Assembly (NCBI GenBank): GCA_024509875.1 | Contig: JAMPIV010004263.1 | Location: 434,001 to 498,000 of the forward strand | From: Oreohelix idahoensis | Taxonomy: Eukaryota > Mollusca > Gastropoda > Stylommatophora > Oreohelicidae | Direction: 5' to 3' | Length of the DNA stretch: 64,000 nt | Made by a program: the position numbers and the translations under genes | Part shown: piece by piece, positions 45,892-56,348 of the stretch | Position numbering within the stretch: the first letter of the stretch is position 1 | How the letters are laid out: every line of letters starts with the position of its first letter | Notes under the pieces: model-generated | Seen by the model: only the letters and a program-made list of their open reading frames with translations | Databases searched by the model: none | What the model was told of the DNA's origin: nothing

Positions 45892-48253
45892 TGTGAAGGT
45901 ATATATATATCTAATAAGAGTAGTGTATTATATATAACCTTACTTGCTGCCACATATGTATATCTCAGTCAGAATTATTCTGGAATAGTGTGATGACTAC
46001 GTTATATGTCTAGGGTATGTGTGATGAAGTGTAAGTCAAAACAACAACAGACAGATAAACAATTTAATTTATTCCACTACACTTGACAACACTGTGACAC
46101 TCACATACATAAAACACTCTACAAGGATATCTTAAAGGAGTCACTGATAACTTTTCAAATAACAATATGTATTCATTGCTGTCATGAATGTATATGTGTC
46201 CTGATTCAAATACAAAGGGAACCAGGAATCACAATCAATTTTAATTACAAGTTATATGTACAGAATTTATCAATATGAATATTGTAGTGACATATGTTAT
46301 TAAAAGTATCCTATGTGTGTCAGTTGTGTAGTGGTAATATGAGGTAATACTGGTTTTGTTTTGTTCAAGCTCTGTTGGTATTTGTCATCATGACTTCAAT
46401 AGTTTGTCTTTATTGGAACTAGTATTGGAGATGTTCTCAGTTCCTGATATTAAAACAATTAAATTCCCCTCTTAATGTTATTTTTACAAGGTCATTTTAA
46501 GATGGGGGTACATAATGTTGAGCTCAGCTGGCCACATCAGCTTATCTTGCGTGATGGCGGCAGGAAAAGACTCCTCTGCTCGATTTCTCCCCTGGGCTCT
46601 GGAGACCCCTCACTGATAGCTAAATGGACCAAGGAGTATGCTGTCCGACTCTGGATTCAGCAAAGCTCTGACCAGGTGCTGCTCAATACCATCAAGACCA
46701 CGGTCCCTGAAAACAAGAAGGACGTACCCTCTACTTCATAACTAATTGATACTCTAGTTCTACACTGAGCACAATACATCACAAACATTGAGTTCAGAGC
46801 GTTAGGCCAACTGTCAGCTTCATCTGAAATACTTTATACCAGTATTTCCCTCCCTAATGGTTACTACGCCTCTGCAATTCCAGCATTATTTCTGTCTAAT
46901 CAATAATCTAGGTGTCAGTGTACTGTTTGGCCATTCCATGCCGTTTTACTTTCCTCCGACACCTTCTGTTCAGGCTGGAGCATTATAGGCTTTACATCAT
47001 GTTTGCTACTGAACTACACATATATACAGGCATAAATTAACAATTCACATTCAATTTTCATTAAAAGATACTGAATGTTTCAAGCTTACCACAATTCATG
47101 GAAATAAACACAGATACGTTGACTAGCAATGAATTCTGGCACAAATACTGGCACAAATTCCCATCTGCTTATGTTCCAGGCTTTTATTTAGCAAAAAATA
47201 TGAGCTGGCTTCAACGCACTGTTGCTTTATCAAGCTTATTTGAACTAGTGGTCTCGAACTAACGCTCCTAAGTGATTATATCAGCGAGTCTGGCCAATGG
47301 AGCCACGTTTCGACAAGTGTTTGAAAAAATTTTACCTTCCTACGTCTCCCCTAACAACCAAGGATAGCATTTATAGTCCGACTAATCGTGTTTAGCCTTA
47401 CATATCATTCCAGCCAATCAGTTCAAATGTAACTTGTGGCCCATTTCCCGTACAATGGTGGTTTAAAAAATCTACCACTGAGCGATTCTGATTTTGGGTG
47501 TTGTCTGACAGCACCATCATTTTATTTTGGCTATAACTTGTTAATTCCTAGACTATTTGCATAACACTTAACATATTCTTTGTCAGCAAGCCCTAAGGAA
47601 CCCAAATATACAAATTTAAAAGAGCTACGTGGCTGCGTTCAAAATATGCAATTTCTTCTACCTCCTGTTTCGAAGATGTGCTGTCTGGGTACTGTAATGT
47701 TTTCAAACGTAAACCCATCTAATGTTATCTTTTCTAATAAGCGTTTTCCAGGTTTTTTAAAACCTAACTCTGGGAAGGTTAGTGTTTTTATCACTGTCCG
47801 TCTGAAAAAAAAAGTTAGTGCATGTGGCCTTACACGCGTGATAGTAGTAATTGTGTATCGCGCGACGCGAGTTTAGTGTTGCATGCGTTCCTGATTTTCA
47901 TTCGCCCCTCTCTCTTTCTATTTGAGTCCATCTGTTCGTTCGTTTTGGTACCGTAGTATAATTAATGTTAGGATTAATTTAGGTCATTACGCAGTGTGCC
48001 TCTCAATATTTTTCTTAGAAATGCAATACCCATTTTAATGTGTTGTGGAAACGCTTGTATTTATGCAGTGGCTTATATTTAACGTGGAAACGTTACAATT
48101 TGCAGACGAAGCATAAAACAAAGGGGGATTTCGAGTACATTCTTTGTGACAGCACTGTTATTTTACCATTGCTCTTTTCTTTATTAGAATTTATTTGTTA
48201 GGCTTTATATTTACTTGATAATTTATATATGTGGATTAGAATATTTCACGACA

Positions 48254-48298
48254 ATGATAATGGGAGTGTGGGTGGATGGTTGGATGAGGGAATGTATG
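48254..48298. other. Junction between element 2 and tetranucleotide repeat
   Basis: ATGAT target duplication followed by GTGGATGGTTGGATG-type sequence. Confidence 0.6.
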
Positions 48299-48680
<382 letters not shown>

Positions 48681-48829
48681 ATGAACGTCTCAGAGTATCT
48701 GAAGTTATTAAACACCATCTAACCAGGTGGTTACTAGCTTCCACAACCATAAAGCTCAAAAATAAAATTTGGACCCGTGAAAAAAAAGAAAAAAAAATTT
48801 AATTTATATCAATGATCCCAATTTAAAAC

Positions 48830-49115
48830 TACGTCCACTGACTGATATTCATGAAATACCTTCTGTGAATCTCATTACAGTTCCACTGGACAGATATAAT
48901 CGATCATGTGACAGCGCACATCCCTGTCTAACACCATGATGTACCTGCTAAAACAGTCCTACTCGGCTGCTAAATTGTAAAGCTGCTGTTTGTTGCCAGT
49001 ACCTGATCTTTATTATTCTAAGTCTTGGCTGTTGATGTTCCTGCTGTCTAATATGTTGATAAAGCTGTATGTTTCATCTTGTCAAAAGCCTTAGTGTAGT
49101 CTATGAAGTACGAAT
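48830..49115 (-). pseudogene. LINE reverse transcriptase fragment
   Basis: The minus strand reads YFIDYTKAFDKMKH, the RT motif around the first catalytic Asp, and farther along a GVRQGC-like remnant (SWC-TGMCAVT). Several stops and frame breaks. An old LINE copy directly upstream of the neuropeptide exon. Confidence 0.7.
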
Positions 49116-49327
49116 ATATGTGTATATAATGTAGGTCACCAGACCTAAATGTCCTTTATATGTGGACATGCGCCCTAGTATATCCGACTAGGTTGAACGG
49201 GGCGCTCTTGCCTTAACGAAGCAAAATTTTATTATTTTTTAAAATTAACAAACGAGTATATGTATATATTTGTTGTTTAGTAGTCTTTATTTCAGCCGCT
49301 TGACTTAGATTACCATATTTACTCAAC

Positions 49328-49343
49328 CCTTTTTTATCCACAG
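49328..49343 (+). promoter_or_regulatory. 3' splice site before the neuropeptide start exon
   Basis: CCTTTTTTATCCACAG, a pyrimidine tract ending CAG, lies 13 bases before the start codon. This implies an upstream non-coding exon not identified in the window. Confidence 0.7.
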
Positions 49344-49356
49344 CGTCCTTGACATC

Positions 49357-49813
49357 ATGCAATATCAAACCAGAGTCTTAATCCTCTTCCTGTTGTCAGG
49401 ATCTGCCTGCGCCGTATTCTTCACAAGCAGCAGTGACACAGATTACCCTAGGATAGGTAAACGAGGTTTCTTCACCACGGCCAATGGAAACAACTACCCT
49501 CGCATCGGCCGAAGAGACTCCGCTGGCTATCCTTTGATACTGCCTGGGGTAGATTTGACTGATCTGTCGGCAATGGACAAGAGGGGTGTTTTCACACAAG
49601 GAACACATGGGTCGTATCCACGAGTTGGGAGAAGGAGTCAGGAGATCCTGGGCGGGGAAGATTATTTGAATGACAGAAATAAGCTGCTAGAAAAATTACC
49701 AGAAGTTAAAGCTGACAACGTTGAGGCTCATAATGAAGGCAACAGCAGGCATTTTGGAATAAGTCATCCCGACATACCTCTATTCCTTATGTTTATAGCC
49801 TTTGACGCTGATA
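49357..49813 (+). CDS. PRXamide-type neuropeptide prohormone with C-terminal EF-hand, exon 1 of coding region
   Basis: Encodes residues 1-152 of a predicted 176-residue secreted prohormone. Residues 1-19 are a signal peptide (hydrophobic ILFLLSGSACA). Three 14-residue peptides follow, each before Gly plus a dibasic site: VFFTSSSDTDYPRI-GKR, GFFTTANGNNYPRI-GRR and GVFTQGTHGSYPRV-GRR, so each should become a C-terminal amide. Between peptides 2 and 3 is a spacer ending KR. After the third peptide comes an acidic linker and a hydrophobic helix (IPLFLMFIAF) leading into an EF-hand loop. The shared form is F-T-x6-YPR[I/V]-amide. From memory it resembles molluscan pleurin-type or other PRXamide peptides; I could not check. 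The exon ends within a codon at GATA|GTAAGT. Reading on into the intron would give a low-complexity tail and a stop at 49897-49899, probably an artefact. Confidence 0.88.
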
Positions 49814-50910
49814 GTAAGTTTGTCTGTCTGTTTGTTTGTCTGTATTTCAACACCTTTGACGCTGATAGTAAGTTGCCTTTCTATTTGTTTGTCTATTAGT
49901 CAACATCTTTGATGCTGACCGTAAGTTGTCCGTTTGTCTATTTTTCAACATCTTCGACGCTGATAGTCGGTTATCTGTCTGTTTATTTGTCAATTTTTCA
50001 ACACCTTTGACGCTGATAGTAAGTTGTCCGTTTGTCAATTTTTCAACACGTATGAGGCTAATAGTAGGTTATCTATCTGTTTGTCTATTGTTCGACACCT
50101 ATGACGTTTTCTTTATGTCTGTCTATTGTTCAACACCTTAGACGCTGATAGTAAGCTGTATGTATATCTGTTTGTCTATTTTTCAACACCTTTGGCGCTG
50201 AAGTTAAATTGTCCAATTGTCTATTTTTCAACACCTTTGGTGCTTATGGTAATATAAGGGAGGGAAAGGAAAAGGGTTCCGTTACACGCCCAATAAGGCA
50301 TATTGGGAATATGGTGTTAGGCCCATATTTTCTTGGACCATCAGCACACTTGGAGTGATGTGGTCAGCATTACGCCGGCCACCTTAACCTTCCCAGAGTT
50401 GCTCTGGTACCCAGTTCATGAGGCTGGGTCGACCCCGGAGCCGTTTGCGGACTAAACAATCCCACCTCAACTGGGGTAAGTTAGCTGACTGTCTATTTTT
50501 CAACACTTTTTCACGCTGATAGTAGATTATCTGTCTGTTTGTCTACTTTTCAACACATTTGATAATCATAGTAGATTATCTGTCTGTCTGTCTGTCTTAT
50601 TTTTCAAGACCTTTGACGCTGACAATAACGTGTCCGTCTGTCTTTTTTTGTGTGTGTCTATTTGTCAACAGATTTGACGCTGGATTAAGTAATATTTGTT
50701 TTCTATTTTTTCAACAATCTTTACGCTGATAGTAAATTAACTATCTGTGTGTTTGCCTCTTTTCCAACATCTTTGACGCTGATAGTAAGTTGTCTGTCTG
50801 TTTGTCTATTTGTCAACACATGTAACGCTGATAGTAAGTTGTCCGTTTGTCTATTTGTCAACATCTCTCACGCTGGCAGTAAGTTGCCTGTCTGTCTGTT
50901 TGCCATCACC
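49801..50910 (+). repeat. Tandem array of exon end plus 5' splice site (array D)
   Basis: About 18 degenerate units, 38-61 bp, of the form TTTGACGCTGATAGTAAGTT plus GTCTGTCTGTTTGTC and TATTTTTCAACACC. Unit starts I can place are 49801, 49855, 49908, 49953, 50006, 50051, 50100, 50138, 50191, 50236, then after a SINE 50506, 50557, 50612, 50673, 50720, 50772, 50821 and 50866. The first unit contains the real end of the exon and its GTAAGT donor at 49814. Further GTAAGT copies are at 49868, 49921, 50019, 50785, 50834 and 50879, plus GTAAGC at 50151. Confidence 0.92.
50261..50477 (-). mobile_element. tRNA-derived SINE (family 1) inside the splice-donor array
   Basis: Minus-strand copy of the 5447 and 17889 elements from the CCAGTTGAGGTGGGATT region to GGAACCC. 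The tRNA-like head is missing, since array sequence resumes at about 50478. It inserted after the array had formed, or the head was lost during array turnover. Confidence 0.85.
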
Positions 50911-51030
50911 AAGCGCAACCTCTTATTAACCGCCATGTACGACATGCCTGAGTGAGCAGCGGTCATATTCTGTCTTGATTTCTTCGGAGACCCCACGTGG
51001 ATCTACGCAGTCATTGTTTTCTACATCACT
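50911..51030 (+). repeat. Short segment similar to 53835-53920
   Basis: TGTACGACATGCC at about 50936, followed by GGTCATATTCTGTCTTGA and TCGGAGACCCC, resembles 53850-53915. The family is unknown. Confidence 0.5.
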
Positions 51031-51034
51031 TTCT

Positions 51035-51420
51035 ATAGTGAGCCGCGCTAGCGTAGTGGTTACCAGGTGATCCAGGTTCGCGCCCTGGCGAGGACATTTC
51101 GAAGAGTGTCTTCGACCGGGACTTGGACTGGATTAATTCGAGTCCTGGCGAAGACATTTGAAGTATTTCCTTCGACCGTGGACTGGAGTAGCCTGAGCGG
51201 CTCCTGAGCACAAACCCTCTGTGGATGGGAAGGAGCGGAGATGGCACGGACATCTGGCTCTTGACCGGGTGGGAAGGAAGTCCACATGCTCCCCAGCTTC
51301 GCAATGCCATGAAATTTGTTTCATGTGTCATTGGACCGAAGGGCTGAAGCCCAAGTGCTGCTGGATAGAAAAAAAAATACCACTTTCTATAATAATGCTG
51401 AAGATATTTTTGTAAGTCTC
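51035..51420 (+). mobile_element. tRNA-like SINE candidate
   Basis: AGCCGCGCTAGCGTAGTGGT has an A-box-like core and CCAGGTTCGCGCCCTGG a B-box-like core. An internal duplication follows (CTGGCGAGGACATTTCGAAG and CTGGCGAAGACATTTGAAGT). No second copy in the window. A 169-residue minus frame here has no domain. Confidence 0.6.
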
Positions 51421-51450
51421 GTGTAGTACCCGGGTGTATCTTATGAGACG

Positions 51451-51452
51451 CA

Positions 51453-51496
<44 letters not shown>

Positions 51497-51528
51497 CACA
51501 CACACACGCGCACACACACACACACACA
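51451..51528. repeat. (CA)n microsatellite
   Basis: CA dinucleotide run with a few CG interruptions. Confidence 0.95.
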
Positions 51529-51594
51529 TCCACAAAACAAGAAAGAACAGGCCTTATGCACCCTCATGCATGCCTTACAAGTCAATTAATATGG

Positions 51595-51765
51595 TTTTGC
51601 GCACGCAGCTGGCGACGTCATCATGTAAGACGAACTGACACCGAAACCACAACTGCAAGACCACGTGAATGTTTGGTGCTTCCAGAGAGGGGGCCAGCTA
51701 CAGTGGTGCTTCTATGCTACGTAAGGAGTGCAAAAGAAAATTATGATGATGATAATGATGAAATG
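51595..51765 (+). repeat. Dispersed repeat with (GAT)n tail
   Basis: ACGTCATCATGTAAGACGAA, ACCGAAACCACAACTGCAAG and a closing ATGATGATGATAATGATG match 38620-38797. Confidence 0.7.
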
Positions 51766-52185
51766 CTGAAAATATCATTCATAACAAGTATATAACCGAA
51801 CTAGGTAAGCCCAGTACAAAAACAAAAACACAAATAACTGTTGAACTATCCAGCGCACTATAGGGAACATTTGGGTGCAGTGACCACAAAGCACGGAAAG
51901 TGATATCTTACCCGTCGCTAAATACGTCACTGTAATGGATGAGATGACCACAGAAGGTTAAGAAAGTGATGATCACCTGACTCAGGGTCTGAAACTCTAA
52001 ATCCTCTCAGGAAAACAAAATTGATGTAGCCCACAACCTGAACACCCTCTCCCCGCCACCCTCTTAGTCTCCTCTGTCGGGACAAATGGCGATCTGATGG
52101 AAGAGTCTGTGTTCTGGAAAATTCTATCTTTGTCTGTCTTGTTATTTAACACCAGTGGTCACAGTTGTTTGTTAGCATTTGGTGC
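51766..52185. other. Intronic stretch without a recognised feature
   Basis: No repeat, exon or RNA recognised. Confidence 0.5.
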
Positions 52186-52189
52186 TTGT

Positions 52190-53400
52190 TAATCAGTGTT
52201 TGTGTGGAAACTGATAACTCTTGCATTGTGTTTGTGTAGAAACTGGTAATTGTTGCATAGTGATTGTGTTGAAACTGGTTATTGTTGCATTGATTGTCTG
52301 GAAACTGGTTATTGTTGCATAGTGTATGTCTAGAAAATGGTTGTTGTTGCATTGTGTATGTGTAGAAACTAGTTGTTGTTGCATAGTGTATGTGTAGTAA
52401 TTGACTATAGCTTCATAGTGTTTGTGAAGAAATTGCTTGTTGTTGCATAGTCTTCGTGTAGAAACTGGTTGTTGTTGCATAGTTTTCGTATAGAAAATGG
52501 TTGTTTTTGCACAGTATTCGTGCAGAAACTGGTTGTTGTTGCATAGTCTTCGTATATAAATTGGTTGTTGTTGAATAGTCTTCGTGTAGAAATTGGGTGT
52601 TGTTGCAAAGTCTTCGAGAAGAAATTGATTGTTGTTACATAGTCTTCGTGTAGAAATTGGTTGTTGTTGCATAGTCTACGAGTAGAAATTGATTGTTGTT
52701 GCATAGCGTTTGTGTAGAAATTGTTGCACAGTGTTTGTGTAGAAACTGGTTGTTGTTGCACAGTGCTTGTGTAGAAATTGGTTGTTGTTGCATAGTCTTC
52801 GTGTAGAAAATGGTTGTTATTGCATTGCATAGTCTTCGTATAGAAATTGGTTGATGTTGCAGAGCGTTTGTGTAGAAACTGGTTGTTGTTGCTTTGTGTA
52901 GTCTTCGTATAGAAATTGGTTGTTGTCTCATTGCATAGTCTTCGTATAGAAATTGGTTGTTGTTGCATAGTGTATGTGTAGAAACTTACTATTGTTGCAT
53001 AATGTTCGTGTAGAAATTTGCTGTTGTTGCACAGTCTTCGTGTAGAAACTGGTTATTGTTGCATAGTCTTCGTATAGAAATTGGTTATTGTTGCATAGTC
53101 TTCGTGTAGAAATTGGTTGTTGTTGCATAGTGTTCGTGTAGAAATTGGCTGTTGTTGCACAGTCTTCGTGTAGAAACTGGTTATTTTTACATAGTCGCCG
53201 TGTAGAAACTGGTTATTGTTGCACAGTCTTCATGTAAAAACTGGCTACGGTTGCACTTTTTTTTAGAAACCGGCTACTGTTATAGAGTTTTTGTGTAGCG
53301 ATGGCTACTGTTGTACAGTTTTTGTGTAGCGATGGCTACTGTTGTACAGTTTTTGTGTAACGATGGCTACTGTTGAACGGTTTTCGCTTAGCAAATGGCA
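52190..53400. repeat. Minisatellite E in the intron, about 38 copies
   Basis: 30-33-bp unit GTGTAGAAACTGGTTGTTGT plus TGCATAGTCTTC, more degenerate at both ends; the right end drifts to TTTTTGTGTAGCGATGGCTA. The long minus frames rich in NNNQFLHEDYATT are repeat artefacts. Confidence 0.95.
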
Positions 53401-53410
53401 ACGGTTGCTG

Positions 53411-53640
53411 TTGAGCGTCGAGTGGCGAAGAGGTTAAGCGCATGCTTCTAGAGACAAATTTTACAAAGTTCAAACCAGGCAACGATACTCACCAGTGTAC
53501 CTAGTTTGAAAATAGGTAATATACTTCGTTTTTGAGTTAGGAAGGCAAAGGTAGCAAGGGAGGGAACCAGAAAGCTGAGACGAGTGAAGGAGGAGTCTCT
53601 AGCACGCGTGCATGTTCTATGGGACTTATTGTGCCTTTAC
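53411..53640 (+). mobile_element. tRNA-derived SINE candidate (family 2-like)
   Basis: GTCGAGTGGCGAAGAGGTTAA resembles an A box, and AAAGTTCAAACCAGG a weak B box. The tail with GAGTTAGGAAGGCAAAGG resembles 18300 and 12670. Confidence 0.5.
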
Positions 53641-53644
53641 ATGG

Positions 53645-53945
53645 CCATTTTGGTAAAGTTTTAATACAGTTAACCCCTTTATAGTGATTTTAGTTTACGC
53701 TCCTAAGTATGGAGCTACCTCGGCAACTCGGTCTATGTGCAGGAAGTTTGCATCAGGCAATCAAACATGCTATTTCAGCTGTGGTTCCTGGAGTAATATG
53801 TCTTCCACGATCATGTTGCCAGCCCCATGCACAACATCAATTTAGTAGCCTTGTACGACATGCCAGAGCGTTTAGTAATCATATTCTTTCTTGGTCTTTT
53901 CAGAGACCTCCGGGCATTGCTGGGAGCAACCCCTTTATACGCAAC
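53645..53945 (+). other. Unassigned segment
   Basis: A 79-residue frame at 53709 has no motif. An overlapping frame at 53826-53935 gives HNINLVALYDMPERLVIIFF, related to 50911-51030. It could be a decayed repeat. Confidence 0.4.
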
Positions 53946-53954
53946 TAAAAATTA

Positions 53955-55110
53955 ACACATAAATTGAGACATGAATGTTAACTAAAAACACTTCATTTAG
54001 ATATGAATATTAACGCCAAAAACACTTGATTTGGGACATAAATATTAACCCCAAAAATCACTTGATTTAGACGTGAATATTAACGCCAAAAACACTTGAT
54101 TTAGACACGAATATTAACCCAAAAAACATTTGATTTAGACATGAGTATTATCATAAAAACACTTGATTTAGACTTCAATGCTAACATAAAATCACTTGAT
54201 TTAGACATGAATATGAACCACAAAAAAAAACACTTCATTTAGGCATGCATGTTAACCCAACAAACACTTGATTTAGACATGAGTGTTATCACAAAACAAT
54301 TGATCTAGATATAAATGGTGACAGAAAAACACTAGATCTAAATATAAATGGTTACAAAAAAACACTAGATCTAGATATAAATGGTTACAGAAAAATACTT
54401 GATTTAGACATGAGTGTTATCATAAAAACTTTTGATTTAGACATGAATACAAACATAAAACAATTGATTTAGACTTCAATGCTAACATAAAATCACTTGA
54501 TTTAGACATGAATATTAACCACACACAAAAAAACACTTCATTTAGGCATGTATGTTAACCCAACAAACATTTGATTTAGACATGAGTGTTATCACAAAAC
54601 CATTGATCTAGATATAAATAGTTACAGAAAAACACTTGATTTAGACATGAGTGTTATCATAAAAACTTTTGATTTAGACATGAATATAAACATAAAACAA
54701 TTGATTTAGACATGAATGGTAACATAAAAACACTTGATTTAGACATGAATGTTATCATAAAAACATTCGATTTAGTCATTAATGTAAACATAAAACATTT
54801 GATTTAAGACATGAATGGTAACAAAAAAAACACTTGATTTAGACATGAATGTAACCCAAAAAGCGCTTGATATAGATATGATTGTTAACATAAATATACT
54901 TGCTTTAGAGATGTATGTTAACATAAAAACACTTAATTTAGATATGAATGTTAAGTTAAAGACAGTTGATTTAGACATGGATGTTAACATTAAAAATCTT
55001 GATTTATACATAAATATTAACAGACAAAGATTTGATTTAGACTTGAATGTTAACATAAAAACACTTGACTAAAACATGAATGTTGACATTAAAAACCTTG
55101 ATTTTAGACA
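53955..55110. repeat. Minisatellite F in the intron, about 36 copies
   Basis: ~32-bp unit AAAAACACTTGATTTAGACA plus TGAATGTTAACAT, with a higher-order repeat: the stretch around 54160-54300 resembles 54470-54600. Confidence 0.95.
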
Positions 55111-55329
55111 TGCTTGATACATATTCTTACACTATCTGTAACGTAAAAAAGATATAATCAAGTCTTGGCACAATCGCTGCTATAATCAAATTTCAGCACT
55201 CTCACAGATTTAGTAACGATTTTATATGGTACGTTATGTGATCAATTTTCTAATGTAGCATTTAAAAAATCATGTTTATACACTGTCTACTTAATCAAAT
55301 AAATATATGATTTATGACATAATTATTTG

Positions 55330-56320
55330 ACTACATTGCCCGTGATTTGATCATGTTTCTGCTACGTCTATGATATAATCACGTGCATGTCTGTAGTTTA
55401 ATCACGTTGCTACACTGTTAATAATATAATCAATTTTCTACTGTTGGTCGATATAATTTCATTTCTACAGTGTCAGTGATATAATCCCATTTCTACTTTT
55501 TCAATGGTGTAATTAAGTTTCTTCACTGTCAATGATTTAATCAAGTTTCTACAATGTTAGCAACATACTCAAGTTTCTACACTGTTAGTAATATAACCAA
55601 GTTTCTACAATGCTAGTAATATAATAAAGTTTCAACGCTGTTAATAATATAATCAAAAGTCAACGCTGTTAGTAATATAATCAAGTTTCTACTGTTTGTG
55701 ATATAATCACGTTTCTACGCTGTTAATGATATACTTTTCCAATGATTTAATCAGGTAACTATACTGTTTAATGATTTAATCAAGTAATTATGTTTTTAAT
55801 GATTTAATAAAGTAACTACGTTTTTAAATTTTTAATCACGAAACTACATTTTTAATGATTTAATCAAGTAACTACGTTTTTAATGATTTAATCAACTACA
55901 TTTTTTATGATTTAATCATTTACATTTTTAATGATTTAATCGTGTAATTATGTTTTTAATGATTTAATCAAGTAACTATGTTTTTTAATAATTTAATCAA
56001 GTAATTACATTTTTAATGATTTAATCAACTAAGTAAGTTATTAAATGTTTAATCAAGTAACTAAATTTTTACTGATTTAATCAAAAAACTACATTTTTAA
56101 TGATTTTTTTCACCACACCTTATCATTTAACTACGTTTTTACAGATTTAATCAAGTAACTACATTTTTAACGATTTAATCAAGTAAATAAATTGTTATTG
56201 ATTTAATCAAGCTGCTACGTTTTTTATGATTGAATGAAGTAACTACAGTGATAATGACATCATTAATTATCTACACTGCCAACGATTTAGACAAGTATCT
56301 GCTTTCTCAATGATACAATC
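55330..56320. repeat. Minisatellite G, ending at the 3' splice-site region
   Basis: ~29-bp units of TGATTTAATCAAGTTTCTAC plus ACTGTTAA on the left and TTTTTAATGATTTAATCAAG plus TAACTACG on the right. The last units (TCAATGATACAATCAAGTTT) run into the pyrimidine tract at 56331. Confidence 0.93.
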
Positions 56321-56328
56321 AAGTTTGT

Positions 56329-56348
56329 GCATTCTCTCTCCCTATCAG
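56329..56348 (+). promoter_or_regulatory. 3' splice site of the neuropeptide intron
   Basis: GCATTCTCTCTCCCTATCAG, a good pyrimidine tract ending CAG. Using it restores the reading frame of the EF-hand loop exactly. Confidence 0.85.

Larger units (their letters stand above)
45057..48253 (-). repeat. 5' LTR of element 2, split by a LINE
   Basis: 3197 bp in total; removing the LINE and one 11-bp duplication leaves about 2423 bp, matching the 2426-bp partner. Very few differences from the other LTR (for example WSHQ versus WPHQ in the internal frame). Confidence 0.95.
38793..48258 (-). mobile_element. Gmr1-like LTR retrotransposon, internally deleted (element 2)
   Basis: The 5-bp duplication ATGAT (38793-38797 and 48254-48258) brackets ~2.4-kb LTRs starting TGTGGTGAAG and ending CACGACA. 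Minus-strand order: gag with SCAN-like capsid and zinc knuckle, then an integrase zinc-binding remnant, then integrase C-terminal region fused to RT. Integrase upstream of RT is the order known from Gmr1-like gypsy elements. Protease, the integrase D,D-35-E core, the RT active-site box and RNase H are absent. The near-identical LTRs suggest recent insertion, probably mobilised by a complete relative. Confidence 0.92.

Noticed and set aside
49814..49899. Read-through C-terminus of the neuropeptide frame (second FDADS, then stop)
   Set aside because: The sequence after 49813 starts with a consensus GTAAGT donor and is array DNA; the spliced version gives a perfect EF-hand, so read-through is unlikely to be the main product.
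51026..51535. 169-residue minus frame over the CA repeat and SINE candidate
   Set aside because: Starts within (GT)n and crosses a tRNA-like repeat; no domain.
52193..53128. Several minus-strand frames rich in Asn/Gln/Thr (NNNQFLHEDYATT)
   Set aside because: They are translations of minisatellite E; the period varies, so the frame drifts, and there is no start or conserved domain.
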